DNA from: Hymenobacter daecheongensis DSM 21074
GTDB taxonomy: Bacteria > Bacteroidota > Bacteroidia > Cytophagales > Hymenobacteraceae
Direction: 5' to 3'
Assembly: GCF_900141805.1 (NCBI RefSeq)
Contig: NZ_FQYN01000005.1
Coordinates: 124,001 to 188,000 of the forward strand
Length of the DNA: 64,000 nt
The translations under genes and the position numbers were made by a program. The notes under the pieces were generated by a model. That model was not told the origin of the DNA. It was given only the letters and a program-made list of their open reading frames with translations, and searched no databases. Shown in pieces: positions 1 to 8,771 of this stretch; the stretch's first letter is position 1; each line of letters starts with the position of its first letter.

Positions 1-66
1 GGTGGGGCTTTGCTTTATGATGCGGCGGCAGTCCCGATCTGGGTGAGCTGCCAGCGGGGTCAGATG

Positions 67-231
67 CTAATTATTGCTTCGCTGGGCAGCGCGGTACTCA
101 GCGGCCCGATGGTTACGCTTATAAGCGGCATCGGCGTTGGGGTCTTTCTCAGCGTCGGGAGCTTGCTCGCAGGACGAGAGGAACAGGGAAGCACTGGCGG
201 CAAGAAGAAGGAGCAGACGAGACTTTTTCAT
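67..231 (-). CDS. Small lipoprotein of unknown function (54 aa)
   Basis: The protein begins MKKSRLLLLLAAS and runs through a hydrophobic stretch to LFLSSCEQ, a good lipoprotein signal with the modified cysteine near residue 21. The mature part is only about 33 residues, charged and probably disordered. It is likely exported and lipid-anchored. I chose the start at the MKKS methionine because an upstream in-frame methionine would put a charged, non-signal extension in front of the signal peptide. No family is recognised. It is the first gene in the window and has no obvious operon partner. Confidence 0.6.
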   Translation of the reverse strand: MKKSRLLLLLAASASLFLSSCEQAPDAEKDPNADAAYKRNHRAAEYRAAQRSNN

Positions 232-1012
232 GGCCCAAAGGTAAGCACCGCCCCCAAAACTGCCAAGCTTTATCCGAGTTAACCTAACCGCCTTTTTGCG
301 GCTGCTTTGGCCCTGCCATTGCCCCACCTTATCGTGCTGTTTTTGACAGATACATTTGTTACATCAAACTCTCCAAGTGGAGTATCTGCGATGTTACGCC
401 CAAGCCGGCAGAAGTTAGCAATCGTATCCAAGGTACTTATAGGGTCCCGGTTTATTCGCCGATGGCCGCTGCCGGGAGCACCCGTTTCGCCTCATGGTAC
501 AGCCGCCAGAACGAACTGCCTAATGGCTAACCTTATTAGCGCCTGACCCGACCTAAATTATTGAATTTTTCAGAGAGCAAGCCATGTCAATCACCTTAGC
601 AAGGAAAGCGTTTTGCAAATTTTACCGAAGCAGCAGTTACGAACACACATTTTTATAACATACAAAGTATTTCTAACCATGGACAAAAGGGCTGTTTCAG
701 ACAAACTTTTACTTCAATACTATTACTTCAAATCACTGGAAAATAGAAACTTGTAAATACACTTAATCAAATTTCACACCGATCATAACCGGATTTATTT
801 ATTATAACTATGTCAATGACAAACCAACCATAAAACCTCTATCATTATGCTTCACAAGTTGCTAACGCAGCTTATCAGAGGCCTCGACAAGGTCGAATCT
901 GCCAAATTGTATCAATCAGCCGAATAGCATTTTAAGTACTGGCTGGCTGCCAGATAAGAAGGGGCACTACAGGCCTACGGCAATGCCACATATTAAGAGT
1001 GCCTAAAAGCGC
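232..1012. other. Long AT-rich intergenic region without a convincing gene
   Basis: This 781-base stretch between the small lipoprotein and the XRE regulator is clearly richer in A+T than its surroundings, especially 560-860. I see no ORF with a recognisable product, no large inverted repeat and no clear terminator. A 26-codon ATG ORF at 847-927 (plus strand, MLHKLLTQLIRGLDKVE at its start) could encode an amphipathic helix, but nothing else supports it. The region could be a degenerate gene remnant, a long regulatory region or an unrecognised RNA. Confidence 0.5.
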
Positions 1013-1597
1013 TTATTCGGGACGATAATCCGCAAATGTGCCGTCCTGGTAGAAGATGACGATGCGGCGGATTGCTTTGTCGGGTTGGCTCAGCGAGGTA
1101 GCCAGGGACAGCGCCGAAGCGGCGGCCTCGGCAATGGCAGGCGTAGCCGCCGGGGTTGGCATCGAGGTTGGCGTGGCAGCTAAAACGGGCTCGTCGGCGG
1201 GTGTGGGAATGCTTTCCAGCGCGGGCGGCGTGGCAGTATTTCCCAGCGTGTCGGCGGGAGCGGCGGTGGCGGCGGGAGCGGGCCGGGGGGGCGTGACACG
1301 GGCGCGCTTGGGAGCAGCGGCATCAGTGGGCTTATTTTGGGGCGCTGCGGGGCTCAATAGCGCCTCCTGCAGCGTGGGTGGACCACTGACAGCCGTCATC
1401 TCGCCAAGACCACTGAGCAGCCACGGCAACGACAAATCAGGGAAAGCCGCGATGATCTTCTGCACTACCTCCAGGCTGGGCTTGTTGCGGCCGCTCAGAA
1501 TATGGCTTACAATGGGCCGGGCCACGCCAATAGCATCCGCAAACTGGGTAGGAGTCAGCCCACGGGCCTGGAGAATGTTGCGAATGCGCTCAACCAT
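1013..1597 (-). CDS. XRE-family helix-turn-helix transcriptional regulator (194 aa)
   Basis: Residues 1-60 form an XRE/Cro HTH: RGLTPTQFADAIGVARPIVSHI followed by LSGRNKPSLEVVQKII is the usual helix 2-3 pattern, so the protein should bind DNA as a dimer. Residues about 80-165 are a low-complexity Ala/Pro/Thr linker. A conserved-looking tail, IRRIVIFYQDGTFADYRPE, ends the protein; its role is unknown to me. No ligand or peptidase domain is visible. A perfect palindrome 9 bp upstream of the start (1606-1627) suggests autoregulation. It is read alone; the transpeptidase upstream on the same strand is separated by about 400 bp with a terminator-like hairpin. Confidence 0.85.
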   Translation of the reverse strand: MVERIRNILQARGLTPTQFADAIGVARPIVSHILSGRNKPSLEVVQKIIAAFPDLSLPWLLSGLGEMTAVSGPPTLQEALLSPAAPQNKPTDAAAPKRARVTPPRPAPAATAAPADTLGNTATPPALESIPTPADEPVLAATPTSMPTPAATPAIAEAAASALSLATSLSQPDKAIRRIVIFYQDGTFADYRPE

Positions 1598-1605
1598 ACC
1601 TGAAA

Positions 1606-1627
1606 GTACATTTATTTACAAATGTAC
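1606..1627. promoter_or_regulatory. Palindromic operator candidate in front of the XRE regulator
   Basis: GTACATTT and AAATGTAC are perfect 8-bp arms around a 6-bp spacer (ATTTAC), only 9 bp before the regulator's start codon at 1597. The dyad fits an XRE dimer and the position fits autorepression. Binding itself is an inference. Confidence 0.5.
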
Positions 1628-1694
1628 CTTGTTTTTAACTTCATCCGCTTCGGGTATGATACTGGTGTCTGTTTTTACACACTGGTTTCTCCTA

Positions 1695-1761
1695 TTTACT
1701 TTTGTTTGCACACTTATACTACAACCTGCCCCGCCTGTTTACTTTTGTTTTACAATTGTAA
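1695..1761. promoter_or_regulatory. Repeated 13-mer and second palindrome upstream of the XRE regulator
   Basis: The 13-mer TTTACTTTTGTTT occurs twice (1695-1707 and 1738-1750, 43 bp apart, about four helical turns). The second copy runs straight into a perfect 12-bp palindrome TTACAATTGTAA (1750-1761). The stretch is AT-rich in a GC-rich genome. It may be further operator sites for the regulator at 1013-1597, or promoter boxes (each copy contains TACTTTTG) for an unseen transcript. Confidence 0.4.
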
Positions 1762-1904
1762 TTAATGATTCTTGGTGCTGGCAACTGTCTTCAGACCTTG
1801 AGCAGGTAGCGCCTACTGTTGATAGCCCGGTTGCTGGCAACTCTACGGCCTATATAGTTCCGGCTTCGTCACTCGCCCGGATGCCGGGTGGGTTTAGCTT
1901 CGCC

Positions 1905-1948
1905 CAACAAATAGCCCCGGCTGCGGATGCAGTCGGGGCTATTTGTTG
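1905..1948. terminator. Terminator-like hairpin after the L,D-transpeptidase
   Basis: CAACAAATAGCCCCG and CGGGGCTATTTGTTG are perfect 15-bp arms around a 14-base loop. It lies 59 bp beyond the stop codon of the leftward transpeptidase gene, so it most likely ends that transcript. Confidence 0.65.
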
Positions 1949-2006
1949 AATAGAAACGGAGCGGACAGTACGGCCGTGTTTTATCCGGCTTAGCGGCGGC
2001 GGGGAG

Positions 2007-3791
2007 CTAGTTGAAGTATTCCTGGGCTAGCGCCTTATCGTGTCCGTAGATGTCGTCGCGGAAATTTACCCGGCCCGACTCATCGACCCAAGCCGTGAAG
2101 TAGACCAAGTAGACGGGCAGGGTTTCTTTGAGCGAAACATACTTCTCGCGGCGCTCAGCAATGGTATCCTGAATGGTTTGCATGTCCCAGCCGTGCTTGT
2201 TGCGCAGCAGGTATTCGGCCAGCTTGAGAGGCTCCTCTACCCGCACGCAGCCGTGGCTAAACCCGCGCTTACCCTGGTTGAAAAGCTCATCATGGGGCGT
2301 GTCGTGCAGGTAAATATCGTTGGAGTTGGGGAAGATAAACTTCACTTCACCCAAGTCATTTTTAGGACCCGGACGACGACGCACCGTATACTTGAATGAC
2401 TTCTCCTCGATGCTCGACCAGTCGATGGATGATGGGCTTACAGCCACGGCTTTCTTGCCGCTGCCCTTCACCACTTCCATATCGAGGTGGTCGAGGTACG
2501 ATGGGTTGTTGATCAGCTTGGGCTTAAGCTCCTTTTCGATGATGCTCCACGGCACATTCCAGTACGGCGAGAGCACCACGTATTCCAGCTTGTCGCTGAA
2601 TACGGGAGTAGCGTTCAGCGTCTTGCCCACAATGACGCGCATGTCAAACACTTCCTTGTCGTTTTCAACGACGTGCAGCTTATAGTCGGGGATGTTGACG
2701 AGCAGATAATTCTTCTCGAAACGCTTGGGAGCCCAGCGCCAGCGCTCCATGTTCACCGTGATTTGCCGCACCCGATCTGACACCGGAATGTTGAGCTGCT
2801 TTACGGTTTCACCACTCACAATACCATCGACTTTCAGGCCCGTAGTGCGCTGAAACTCCTTGACGGCTTCCACCAACTCGCCCTCATACTTGGGGGCCGG
2901 GGCGGGCGCCGCGCTACCGTTGGCCACGGTCTGGGCAGGCGTAGCTGAGATATTGCTGGCGGCCGGAGCGGCGGCAGGCGTGCCCGTAGCCGCCCCCCCC
3001 AACAGGCGCTGACGCAGTATGGCTACGTTGGGCGAAGAGTCGCCGGGCTTAAGCTTGGTGCCGGCCGGCAGCGTGGGCCAGCCGCCGTTGCGCTGAATTA
3101 TGCGGTAGTCGGCCAGCGCCTTTTTCAGGCCCTCATATTCCGGGTGCAGGGGCTCGAACTCGTAGTACGGATACGTGCTTTCCCGCTCCTTCAGAATCGT
3201 CTGCAGGGCTCTGTGCAGCTTGATCTTGTTGCGCTTTACGTCCCAGTCGATGCCTTTCACTTCGCGCGGATTAACCGTACCGCGGTAGAAATCAGAGGCA
3301 TAGTTGAAATACGTACCGGACAAAGCCACATCGATTTCCTTTTCCAGCGCGTTGCGCCGGACCGAGTCTCCCTGGGCCTTTTCAAGCTCGGCAAACAGCT
3401 TGTTGAAGTCCTTGACCTGGTATTTCTTGGGGTCAAGGCCCTCATCAGCGGCTTTGGTAATAACGCTGAGCAAGGTTTTGGCCTGGGGCACTACTTCGTG
3501 GTTGCGAAACCAGCCGAGGCGGAACTCCCGCTCCCGGTAGAATTTCTTGGCCCAGATCAGCTGGTCTTTGAAGGCAGGCTCGGCGTTCATTGCCCGCACC
3601 ACATACACGCTGTCGAGCTTGGGCTGAGCGCCACCGGCCTTGGTGGTGCCGGCCCCGGTCGTGCCGGCGGTGCCACCATCGGCCTGGGTGTTGTCTTTTT
3701 GATCCTGGCTGCACGAGGCAGTCGCCAGCGTCAGGCTGAAAAGCCAGAACAGCAGGGCCGTGAAGAAGGCAGGACGATTTGCTTGATTCAT
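2007..3791 (-). CDS. L,D-transpeptidase, YcbB/LdtD-like, with peptidoglycan-binding domain (594 aa)
   Basis: This enzyme forms 3-3 cross-links in peptidoglycan or attaches proteins to it, acting in the periplasm. The N-terminus is a signal peptide ending near ATASCSQ, so it may be a lipoprotein. Residues about 60-260 match the scaffold region of YcbB-type enzymes. A PG_binding_1 repeat (GDSSPNVAILRQRLLGG, later VKEFQRTTGLKVDG) is split by a Pro/Ala-rich insert. The C-terminal YkuD domain has the catalytic signature with a histidine in YLHDTPH and SHGCVRVEEP, whose Cys is the nucleophile. I chose the start at MNQANR because the upstream in-frame extension is Pro/Arg-rich and lacks a signal. 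Its length fits YcbB-like enzymes. It appears monocistronic. Confidence 0.9.
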   Translation of the reverse strand: MNQANRPAFFTALLFWLFSLTLATASCSQDQKDNTQADGGTAGTTGAGTTKAGGAQPKLDSVYVVRAMNAEPAFKDQLIWAKKFYREREFRLGWFRNHEVVPQAKTLLSVITKAADEGLDPKKYQVKDFNKLFAELEKAQGDSVRRNALEKEIDVALSGTYFNYASDFYRGTVNPREVKGIDWDVKRNKIKLHRALQTILKERESTYPYYEFEPLHPEYEGLKKALADYRIIQRNGGWPTLPAGTKLKPGDSSPNVAILRQRLLGGAATGTPAAAPAASNISATPAQTVANGSAAPAPAPKYEGELVEAVKEFQRTTGLKVDGIVSGETVKQLNIPVSDRVRQITVNMERWRWAPKRFEKNYLLVNIPDYKLHVVENDKEVFDMRVIVGKTLNATPVFSDKLEYVVLSPYWNVPWSIIEKELKPKLINNPSYLDHLDMEVVKGSGKKAVAVSPSSIDWSSIEEKSFKYTVRRRPGPKNDLGEVKFIFPNSNDIYLHDTPHDELFNQGKRGFSHGCVRVEEPLKLAEYLLRNKHGWDMQTIQDTIAERREKYVSLKETLPVYLVYFTAWVDESGRVNFRDDIYGHDKALAQEYFN

Positions 3792-4081
3792 GAAATTTAC
3801 TGGAGGTGGTGAGAAAGGGCGGTAAGGGCCACGGTAGCTGGCCTGGCAAAAAGCTGACCAAGCCACGCCGCGGCGCACTGCGCATTCTACTGGTTTCCGG
3901 GCGGCTGGGTTGTCACCCCCACCGGATTCCACCTGGGGGCGCAAGTTAGGGGTTTTGCTGGTAGGTGGCCAAGTGATTTTCAGCCAAATCGGCCGGCCGG
4001 TTTGGGCTATCTTTACCGCGGGCTGCCCGTGCCATACTGCCGGCGCCTTTCACTTTGCTTGCCGCCTGCTCCGTCTCACTT

Positions 4082-5869
4082 ATGCTCACGCCCGACCCAC
4101 ACAGCTACGCCCGCCCCTCCAACGCGCAGGTTCGCCACCTGGCCCTGCACCTCACGGTAGACTTTGCCAGCCGCACCCTGGCCGGCCACGCCACCTGGAC
4201 GCTCGACAACCACACCGACGCCACGGAGCTATGGCTCGATGCGCGGCACCTTGAAATAGAAGCAGCCCTGCTCGGCGGCCCCAACGGTGAAACCACCATG
4301 TTTGCGCTGGGTGCCGATGACCCGATTCTGGGGCAAGCACTGCGCGTGGGCATCCGGCCCGATACGACTACCGTGACGCTACGCTACCGCACCACGCCCG
4401 GGGCCGCTGCCCTGCAGTGGCTCATGCCCGAGCAAACGGCCGGCCGGCAGCACCCGTTTCTGTTCACGCAGTCGCAGGCCATTCTGGCCCGCACCTGGAT
4501 TCCGTGCCAGGACTCGCCCGGCATCCGCTTCACTTATGAGGCTACCATCAAGTGCCCGGCCGAGCTGCTGGCGCTGATGAGCGCTGAGAATCCGCAGACC
4601 CGCAGCGCCGACGGCGAGTACCAGTTCCGTATGGCGCAGCCCATTCCGGCCTACCTGATGGCGCTGGCCGTGGGTGACGTGGAATTTACGCCGCTGAGCA
4701 CGCGCACCGGCATCTACGCCGAGCCCGTCACGCTGCCCACCGCCACGCACGAGTTCGTGGACCTGGAGAAAATGGTAGGCGCGGCCGAAGAGCTGTACGG
4801 CCCCTACCGCTGGGACCGGTACGATTTGCTGGTGCTGCCGCCCTCCTTCCCCTTCGGCGGCATGGAGAATCCGCGTTTAACATTTGTAACTCCTACCATT
4901 CTGGCCGGCGACCGGAGCCTGACCAGCTTGGTGGCCCACGAGCTGGCCCATTCGTGGTCGGGCAACCTGGTGACCAACGCCACCTGGAACGACTTCTGGT
5001 TGAATGAAGGCTTCACGGTATACTTCGAGCGGCGCATTATGGAGAAGCTCTACGGCCGGCCCTACGCTGACATGCTCCAGGTGCTGGGCCACTCCGGCCT
5101 GCTGCACACGCTGGAAGAGCTGGGCCCGGAAAGCAAAGACACGCACCTGCACCTCGACCTGGCCGGCCGCGACCCCGACGAGGGCCTCAACGACATTGCC
5201 TACGAGAAAGGCGACTACCTCCTGCTCACGCTGGAGCACTTGGTGGGCCGCGAAAAGCTGGACACCTTTATTAAGGAGTACTTCGCCCGCCACAGCTTCC
5301 AGTCGATGGACACGGTTTCGTTCGTGGCTTATCTGCGCCGGGAGCTGCTGGACCGGGAGCCGGGCCTGGAAGCCAAGCTGCAGCTCGACGCTTGGATCAA
5401 CGGACCCGGAATTCCGGCGGTGGCTCCACCGGTCAGCTCCGCCCGGTTCGCGGCCGTGGAGGCGGCGCGGCAGCACTGGCAGGCGGGCCGCCCGGCCGCC
5501 GCGCTCGACGTGGCCGGCTGGAGCAGCCATGAGTGGGTGCATTTTCTGCACGGTCTGCCCCAGCCGCTGAGCGTGGAGCAAGTGCTGGAGTTGGATGCGG
5601 CTTTCGGCTTCACTCAATCCGGCAATGCCGAAATTCTGGCCGCCTGGTTTCCGCTCACTATTGCCGCCGGCTACGCCCCCGCCGACGAGGCCCTGCACCA
5701 GTTCCTGACCCGCGTGGGCCGGCGCAAGTTTCTGACCCCGCTCTACAAAGCCCTGCTGCAGGTACCCGGCGGCCGCGAACGGGCCCAGGACCTGTATGCC
5801 GAAGCCCGCCCCAACTACCACTCTGTAGCCACCAGCACCTTCGACGCATTGCTGGGCCGGCCGGCCTAA
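4082..5869 (+). CDS. M1-family zinc aminopeptidase / leukotriene-A4-hydrolase-like (595 aa)
   Basis: It removes N-terminal residues from peptides. The domain order is that of LTA4 hydrolase: an N-terminal beta saddle (about 1-200), a thermolysin-like catalytic domain, and a helical C-terminal domain (about 460-595). Visible motifs are the exopeptidase signature GGMENP, the zinc site HELAHSWSGN and the third ligand in NEGF, giving HEXXH-X18-E. I see no signal peptide from the first ATG, so a cytosolic enzyme is likely; an upstream TTG at 4055 would add nine residues (MLAACSVSL). A promoter-like TATCTTTA lies at 4008-4015. It stands alone between the transpeptidase and the cyanophycinase. Confidence 0.9.
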   Translation: MLTPDPHSYARPSNAQVRHLALHLTVDFASRTLAGHATWTLDNHTDATELWLDARHLEIEAALLGGPNGETTMFALGADDPILGQALRVGIRPDTTTVTLRYRTTPGAAALQWLMPEQTAGRQHPFLFTQSQAILARTWIPCQDSPGIRFTYEATIKCPAELLALMSAENPQTRSADGEYQFRMAQPIPAYLMALAVGDVEFTPLSTRTGIYAEPVTLPTATHEFVDLEKMVGAAEELYGPYRWDRYDLLVLPPSFPFGGMENPRLTFVTPTILAGDRSLTSLVAHELAHSWSGNLVTNATWNDFWLNEGFTVYFERRIMEKLYGRPYADMLQVLGHSGLLHTLEELGPESKDTHLHLDLAGRDPDEGLNDIAYEKGDYLLLTLEHLVGREKLDTFIKEYFARHSFQSMDTVSFVAYLRRELLDREPGLEAKLQLDAWINGPGIPAVAPPVSSARFAAVEAARQHWQAGRPAAALDVAGWSSHEWVHFLHGLPQPLSVEQVLELDAAFGFTQSGNAEILAAWFPLTIAAGYAPADEALHQFLTRVGRRKFLTPLYKALLQVPGGRERAQDLYAEARPNYHSVATSTFDALLGRPA

Positions 5870-5926
5870 AATTGTGGCTGGCCGCGCCCGATATGGCGTG
5901 AACCTTGCTTGCCCGCCAGCGGTTAG

Positions 5927-5934
5927 TATCTTTC
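5927..5934 (+). promoter_or_regulatory. -7 box TATCTTTC before the cyanophycinase gene
   Basis: TATCTTTC differs at one base from the Bacteroidota -7 consensus TAnnTTTG and lies 26 bp before the TTG start at 5961. No good -33 box is visible. Confidence 0.4.
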
Positions 5935-5960
5935 GTTTTCTCTAAAGTTGATTTTTCGCG

Positions 5961-6881
5961 TTGAAAGCACAGAAACCACTCGGGAAGTTGATTGCCATCG
6001 GTGGCAATGAGGATAAAGGCACCTATCCTAACCCGCGCACCAAGAAAAAATACTACCTGAATTTCTTCGAGCTCGGCATTATCAAGCGCGTGGTGCTCGA
6101 ATCGGGGAAGGCCGACCCGCGTATTGAGGTCATCACCACGGCTTCCATGATTCCGGAGGAAGTGGGCAAGATCTACGTCTCGTCGTTTGCGATGCTCAAC
6201 TGCCTGAATATCGGCATCATGGACATTCGCACGCCGGAAGACGCGCAGCAGCCTGAGTACTTGGAGCGCCTGCTGGCGGCCGACATCATCATGATGAGCG
6301 GCGGCAACCAGTCGCGGCTGAAGGAGATGTTCGGCGACACCGAGTTTCTGGCCCGCATGACGGAGCGCTACTACAATGAGCCGCACTTCGTCATTGCCGG
6401 CACCAGCGCCGGAGCCATGGCCATGTCGCACATCATGATCCGGGGCGGCAGCGTTCCGGATGCCCTGATGAAAGGCGCCGTGAAAATGGGCACCGGCCTG
6501 GCCCTGACGCGCAACACCATCATCGACTCACACTTCGTGAAGCGCGGGCGCTTCGGCCGCCTCATCGAGGCCGTGGCCTTGCACCCCAAGCTCATCGGCA
6601 TCGGGCTGGGCGAAGACACCGGCATCCTCATCACCGACGGCTGCCTAATCGAAACCATCGGCTCGAATCTGGTCATCATTATGGATGGTCATAACATTCA
6701 GCACAACAATGCCGCGGCCGCTAAAAAGGGCACCGCCATTTCGCTGGAAAACATGACCATGCACGTGCTGGCCAAAGGCAACGTCTACGATATCACGGAG
6801 CGAAAATTCTATGCCGACAAAAGCCTGTACGCGCCCGCGGCCACCCCTTCGCCGGCCAGCGTCAGCACTCCGGCGGTGTAG
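5961..6881 (+). CDS. cphB: Cyanophycinase, peptidase family S51 (306 aa)
   Basis: Cyanophycinase cleaves the storage polymer multi-L-arginyl-poly-L-aspartate to beta-Asp-Arg dipeptides. The protein has the S51 pattern: GKLIAIGGNEDKG at the start, MMSGGNQSRL, and the nucleophile elbow IAGTSAGAMAMS with Ser at about residue 149. The length suits an intracellular cyanophycinase; no signal peptide is visible. The start is a TTG codon, the only one that keeps the full conserved N-terminus. The gene converges on an isoaspartyl peptidase (7075-8034), the enzyme that splits the dipeptide product, with a shared hairpin between them. No cyanophycin synthetase is in the window. A related S51 peptidase with other beta-aspartyl substrates is the alternative. 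Confidence 0.88.
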   Translation: MKAQKPLGKLIAIGGNEDKGTYPNPRTKKKYYLNFFELGIIKRVVLESGKADPRIEVITTASMIPEEVGKIYVSSFAMLNCLNIGIMDIRTPEDAQQPEYLERLLAADIIMMSGGNQSRLKEMFGDTEFLARMTERYYNEPHFVIAGTSAGAMAMSHIMIRGGSVPDALMKGAVKMGTGLALTRNTIIDSHFVKRGRFGRLIEAVALHPKLIGIGLGEDTGILITDGCLIETIGSNLVIIMDGHNIQHNNAAAAKKGTAISLENMTMHVLAKGNVYDITERKFYADKSLYAPAATPSPASVSTPAV

Positions 6882-6930
6882 CCAGTTTTAGCCAAAATAC
6901 CGGCCGCTTATCCGGCGGAATATTTTCCAA

Positions 6931-6969
6931 CAAAAAGCCGTCTCTCCCACTCGAAGAGGCGGCTTTTTG
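6931..6969. terminator. Bidirectional terminator between cyanophycinase and isoaspartyl peptidase
   Basis: CAAAAAGCCG...CTCT pairs with AGAG...CGGCTTTTTG, with A-rich and T-rich flanks on both sides, so it can end transcripts from either direction. It lies between the ends of two convergent genes. Confidence 0.8.
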
Positions 6970-7074
6970 TTGGTGCAGAAAGCTAGTTAAGCCGGCGCTT
7001 CCTACTCCTTATATATAGGGTGCTTTTTCTGATGCCGCACGGCCCCGATGATGTTCGCTCGCCGGGGCGGGTTT

Positions 7075-8034
7075 TTAGTCGCGGTAAATTCCCACGTAAA
7101 GCGGGTTGCTGGAGGAGATGCTGGCCCGGTACATGCCGTCGGAGTTGAAGGGCAGGGCAATGTTGCCGAAACTATCGACTGCCACCAGGCCGCCCTCGCC
7201 ACCGATGGGCGCCAGCTTCTCGTGCACTACTATGTGGCAGGCGTCGGCCAGACTCAGGCCCCGGTATTCCATCAGGCACGAAATATCGTGGGCTACCACG
7301 GCGCGCAGGAAAAACTCGCCGTGCCCGGTGCAGCTGATGGCGCAGGTGCGGTTGTCGGCGAAGGTGCCCGCGCCGATGATGGGCGAGTCGCCGATGCGGG
7401 AGTAGCGCTTGTTGGTCATGCCGCCGGTGCTGGTGGCGGCGGCCAGATTGCCGTGCTGGTCGCGGGCCACGGCGCCCACGGTGCCCATCTTCTTTTTGGG
7501 GTCTTCGTTGGGCAGCGCCGTTTTGGCCTCGCTGTGGTCGAGGCGCATCCGGCCTTCGGCCAGGGCTTCCTGCAGCTGGTCGTAACGGTGCTGGGTGAAA
7601 AAGTACGCGGCCGGCTGCGTGGGCAGGCCATGCTCGCGGGCCAGCTCGTCGTTGCCGGGGTGGGCCAGCAGCACGTGGTCGGTTTGGTCCATCACCAGCC
7701 GGGCGGCCCGAATGGGGTTCTGCACGGTGCGCACGCCGGCCACGGCCCCGGCGGCCCGGTCGCGGCCGTCCATGATGGCGGCGTCCATTTCGTGATGCCC
7801 CTCGTGGGTAAATACCGCGCCCCGGCCGGCATTGAACAGCGGGCAGTCTTCGAGGCTGCGCACGGCCAGCTCCACCGCGTCCAGCGCCGCACCGCCCTGG
7901 CGCAGAACCGCGTAGCCCACCTCGGCGGCAGCCTGCAGGGCCTGGCGGTAGGCGTGCTCGGCCTCGGCCGTCATCAGGGTGCGGGAGATGGTGCCGGCCC
8001 CGCCGTGCAGAGCCAGGGAGATGGGATGATTCAT
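7075..8034 (-). CDS. iaaA: Isoaspartyl peptidase / L-asparaginase, T2 family (319 aa)
   Basis: This Ntn hydrolase cleaves isoaspartyl (beta-aspartyl) dipeptides and has side activity as an L-asparaginase. The precursor self-cleaves before a threonine that becomes the N-terminal nucleophile; here it is Thr at about residue 185 in KKKMGTVGAVARD. Other family motifs are LHGGAG near the N-terminus, FNAGRGAV, STGGMTNK and the glycine-rich GDSPIIGAG. There is no signal peptide, so cytosolic action is likely. It faces the cyanophycinase gene and would complete cyanophycin breakdown to aspartate and arginine. Confidence 0.92.
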   Translation of the reverse strand: MNHPISLALHGGAGTISRTLMTAEAEHAYRQALQAAAEVGYAVLRQGGAALDAVELAVRSLEDCPLFNAGRGAVFTHEGHHEMDAAIMDGRDRAAGAVAGVRTVQNPIRAARLVMDQTDHVLLAHPGNDELAREHGLPTQPAAYFFTQHRYDQLQEALAEGRMRLDHSEAKTALPNEDPKKKMGTVGAVARDQHGNLAAATSTGGMTNKRYSRIGDSPIIGAGTFADNRTCAISCTGHGEFFLRAVVAHDISCLMEYRGLSLADACHIVVHEKLAPIGGEGGLVAVDSFGNIALPFNSDGMYRASISSSNPLYVGIYRD

Positions 8035-8142
8035 GCGCAGAGAGCTATTGGGGGCGAATTGAAGGGGAATGACGGGTAAAGATACGCAGGGAAAGCCCCG
8101 GGATTTAGCCCGGTTGCGCTGGCCGAAACCCGTTTTTTTTCG

Positions 8143-8150
8143 TACGTTTG
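8143..8150 (+). promoter_or_regulatory. -7 box TACGTTTG before DUF3127 gene
   Basis: TACGTTTG matches the Bacteroidota TAnnTTTG -7 consensus exactly and lies 34 bp before the ATG at 8185. A convincing -33 TTTG is not visible at the usual spacing. Confidence 0.5.
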
Positions 8151-8184
8151 CTTACGTTTCACACCCCTCATAATATCCTTTCCT

Positions 8185-8604
8185 ATGGCTTACGAAGCTA
8201 CCGGCCGCCTGCACGAGATTTTCGACGAACAGCAGGTGAGTGAGAAATTCCGCAAGCGCGAATTCGTGCTCGAAGTTCAGGATGGCCAATACCCTGAGCA
8301 TATCAAGTTCCAGATGGTGCAGGACAAAACTGCCCTCATCGACCCTTTCAAAGTTGGCGACGAAGTAAAAGTGACCTTCAACCTGCGCGGCCGCGGCTTC
8401 AACAAAAACGGCCAGATGCTGTATTTCACCAACCTGGAAGCTTGGCGCATTGAAGCCGGCACGGGCGGTGGTGCTCCCGCCGGTGGTGGCTACCAGCAGG
8501 CTGCCCCACGGGCGGCGGCTCCGGCCCAGAATCAGAATCCGAATCTGCGGGCCCAGCCCGCCGCCCCCATTGCCGGCGACGACGACAACGACCTGCCGTT
8601 CTAA
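8185..8604 (+). CDS. DUF3127 family protein, OB-fold-like (139 aa)
   Basis: Residues 1-90 match DUF3127, a Bacteroidota family whose sequence pattern resembles an OB-fold single-strand DNA-binding protein (YEATGRLHEIFDEQQVSE, KFRKREFVLEV, KVTFNLRGRGF). The C-terminal third is Gly/Ala/Pro/Gln-rich and ends in an acidic tail DDDNDLPF. That tail closely resembles the C-terminal tip of SSB (DDDIPF), which recruits DNA repair proteins. A role in DNA metabolism is therefore plausible but is inference. The gene has its own promoter-like box. Confidence 0.8.
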   Translation: MAYEATGRLHEIFDEQQVSEKFRKREFVLEVQDGQYPEHIKFQMVQDKTALIDPFKVGDEVKVTFNLRGRGFNKNGQMLYFTNLEAWRIEAGTGGGAPAGGGYQQAAPRAAAPAQNQNPNLRAQPAAPIAGDDDNDLPF

Positions 8605-8771
8605 GCAGCCCCGTTTTTCGTTTCAGGTATCAGATGCCGCTTCCTTCGGGGGCGGCATTTTGCTTGCCGGTCAATCTTGCGAGAAGTAAAACTTCCCGGT
8701 ATCGTTTCAGCGTTTATACCCCGGGCCCGCCCTGCTGGCGGCCCCTGCTTCTGCTGATTTCCCTTTGCCTC

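Noticed and set aside
847..927. 26-codon ORF with amphipathic product
   Set aside because: No promoter, ribosome site or conservation evidence; could be chance in an AT-rich gap.
1056..1949. Long plus-strand ORF over the XRE gene and its promoter
   Set aside because: It is antisense to the regulator, rich in Ala/Gly/Ser from reversed Ala/Pro codons, and matches no family.
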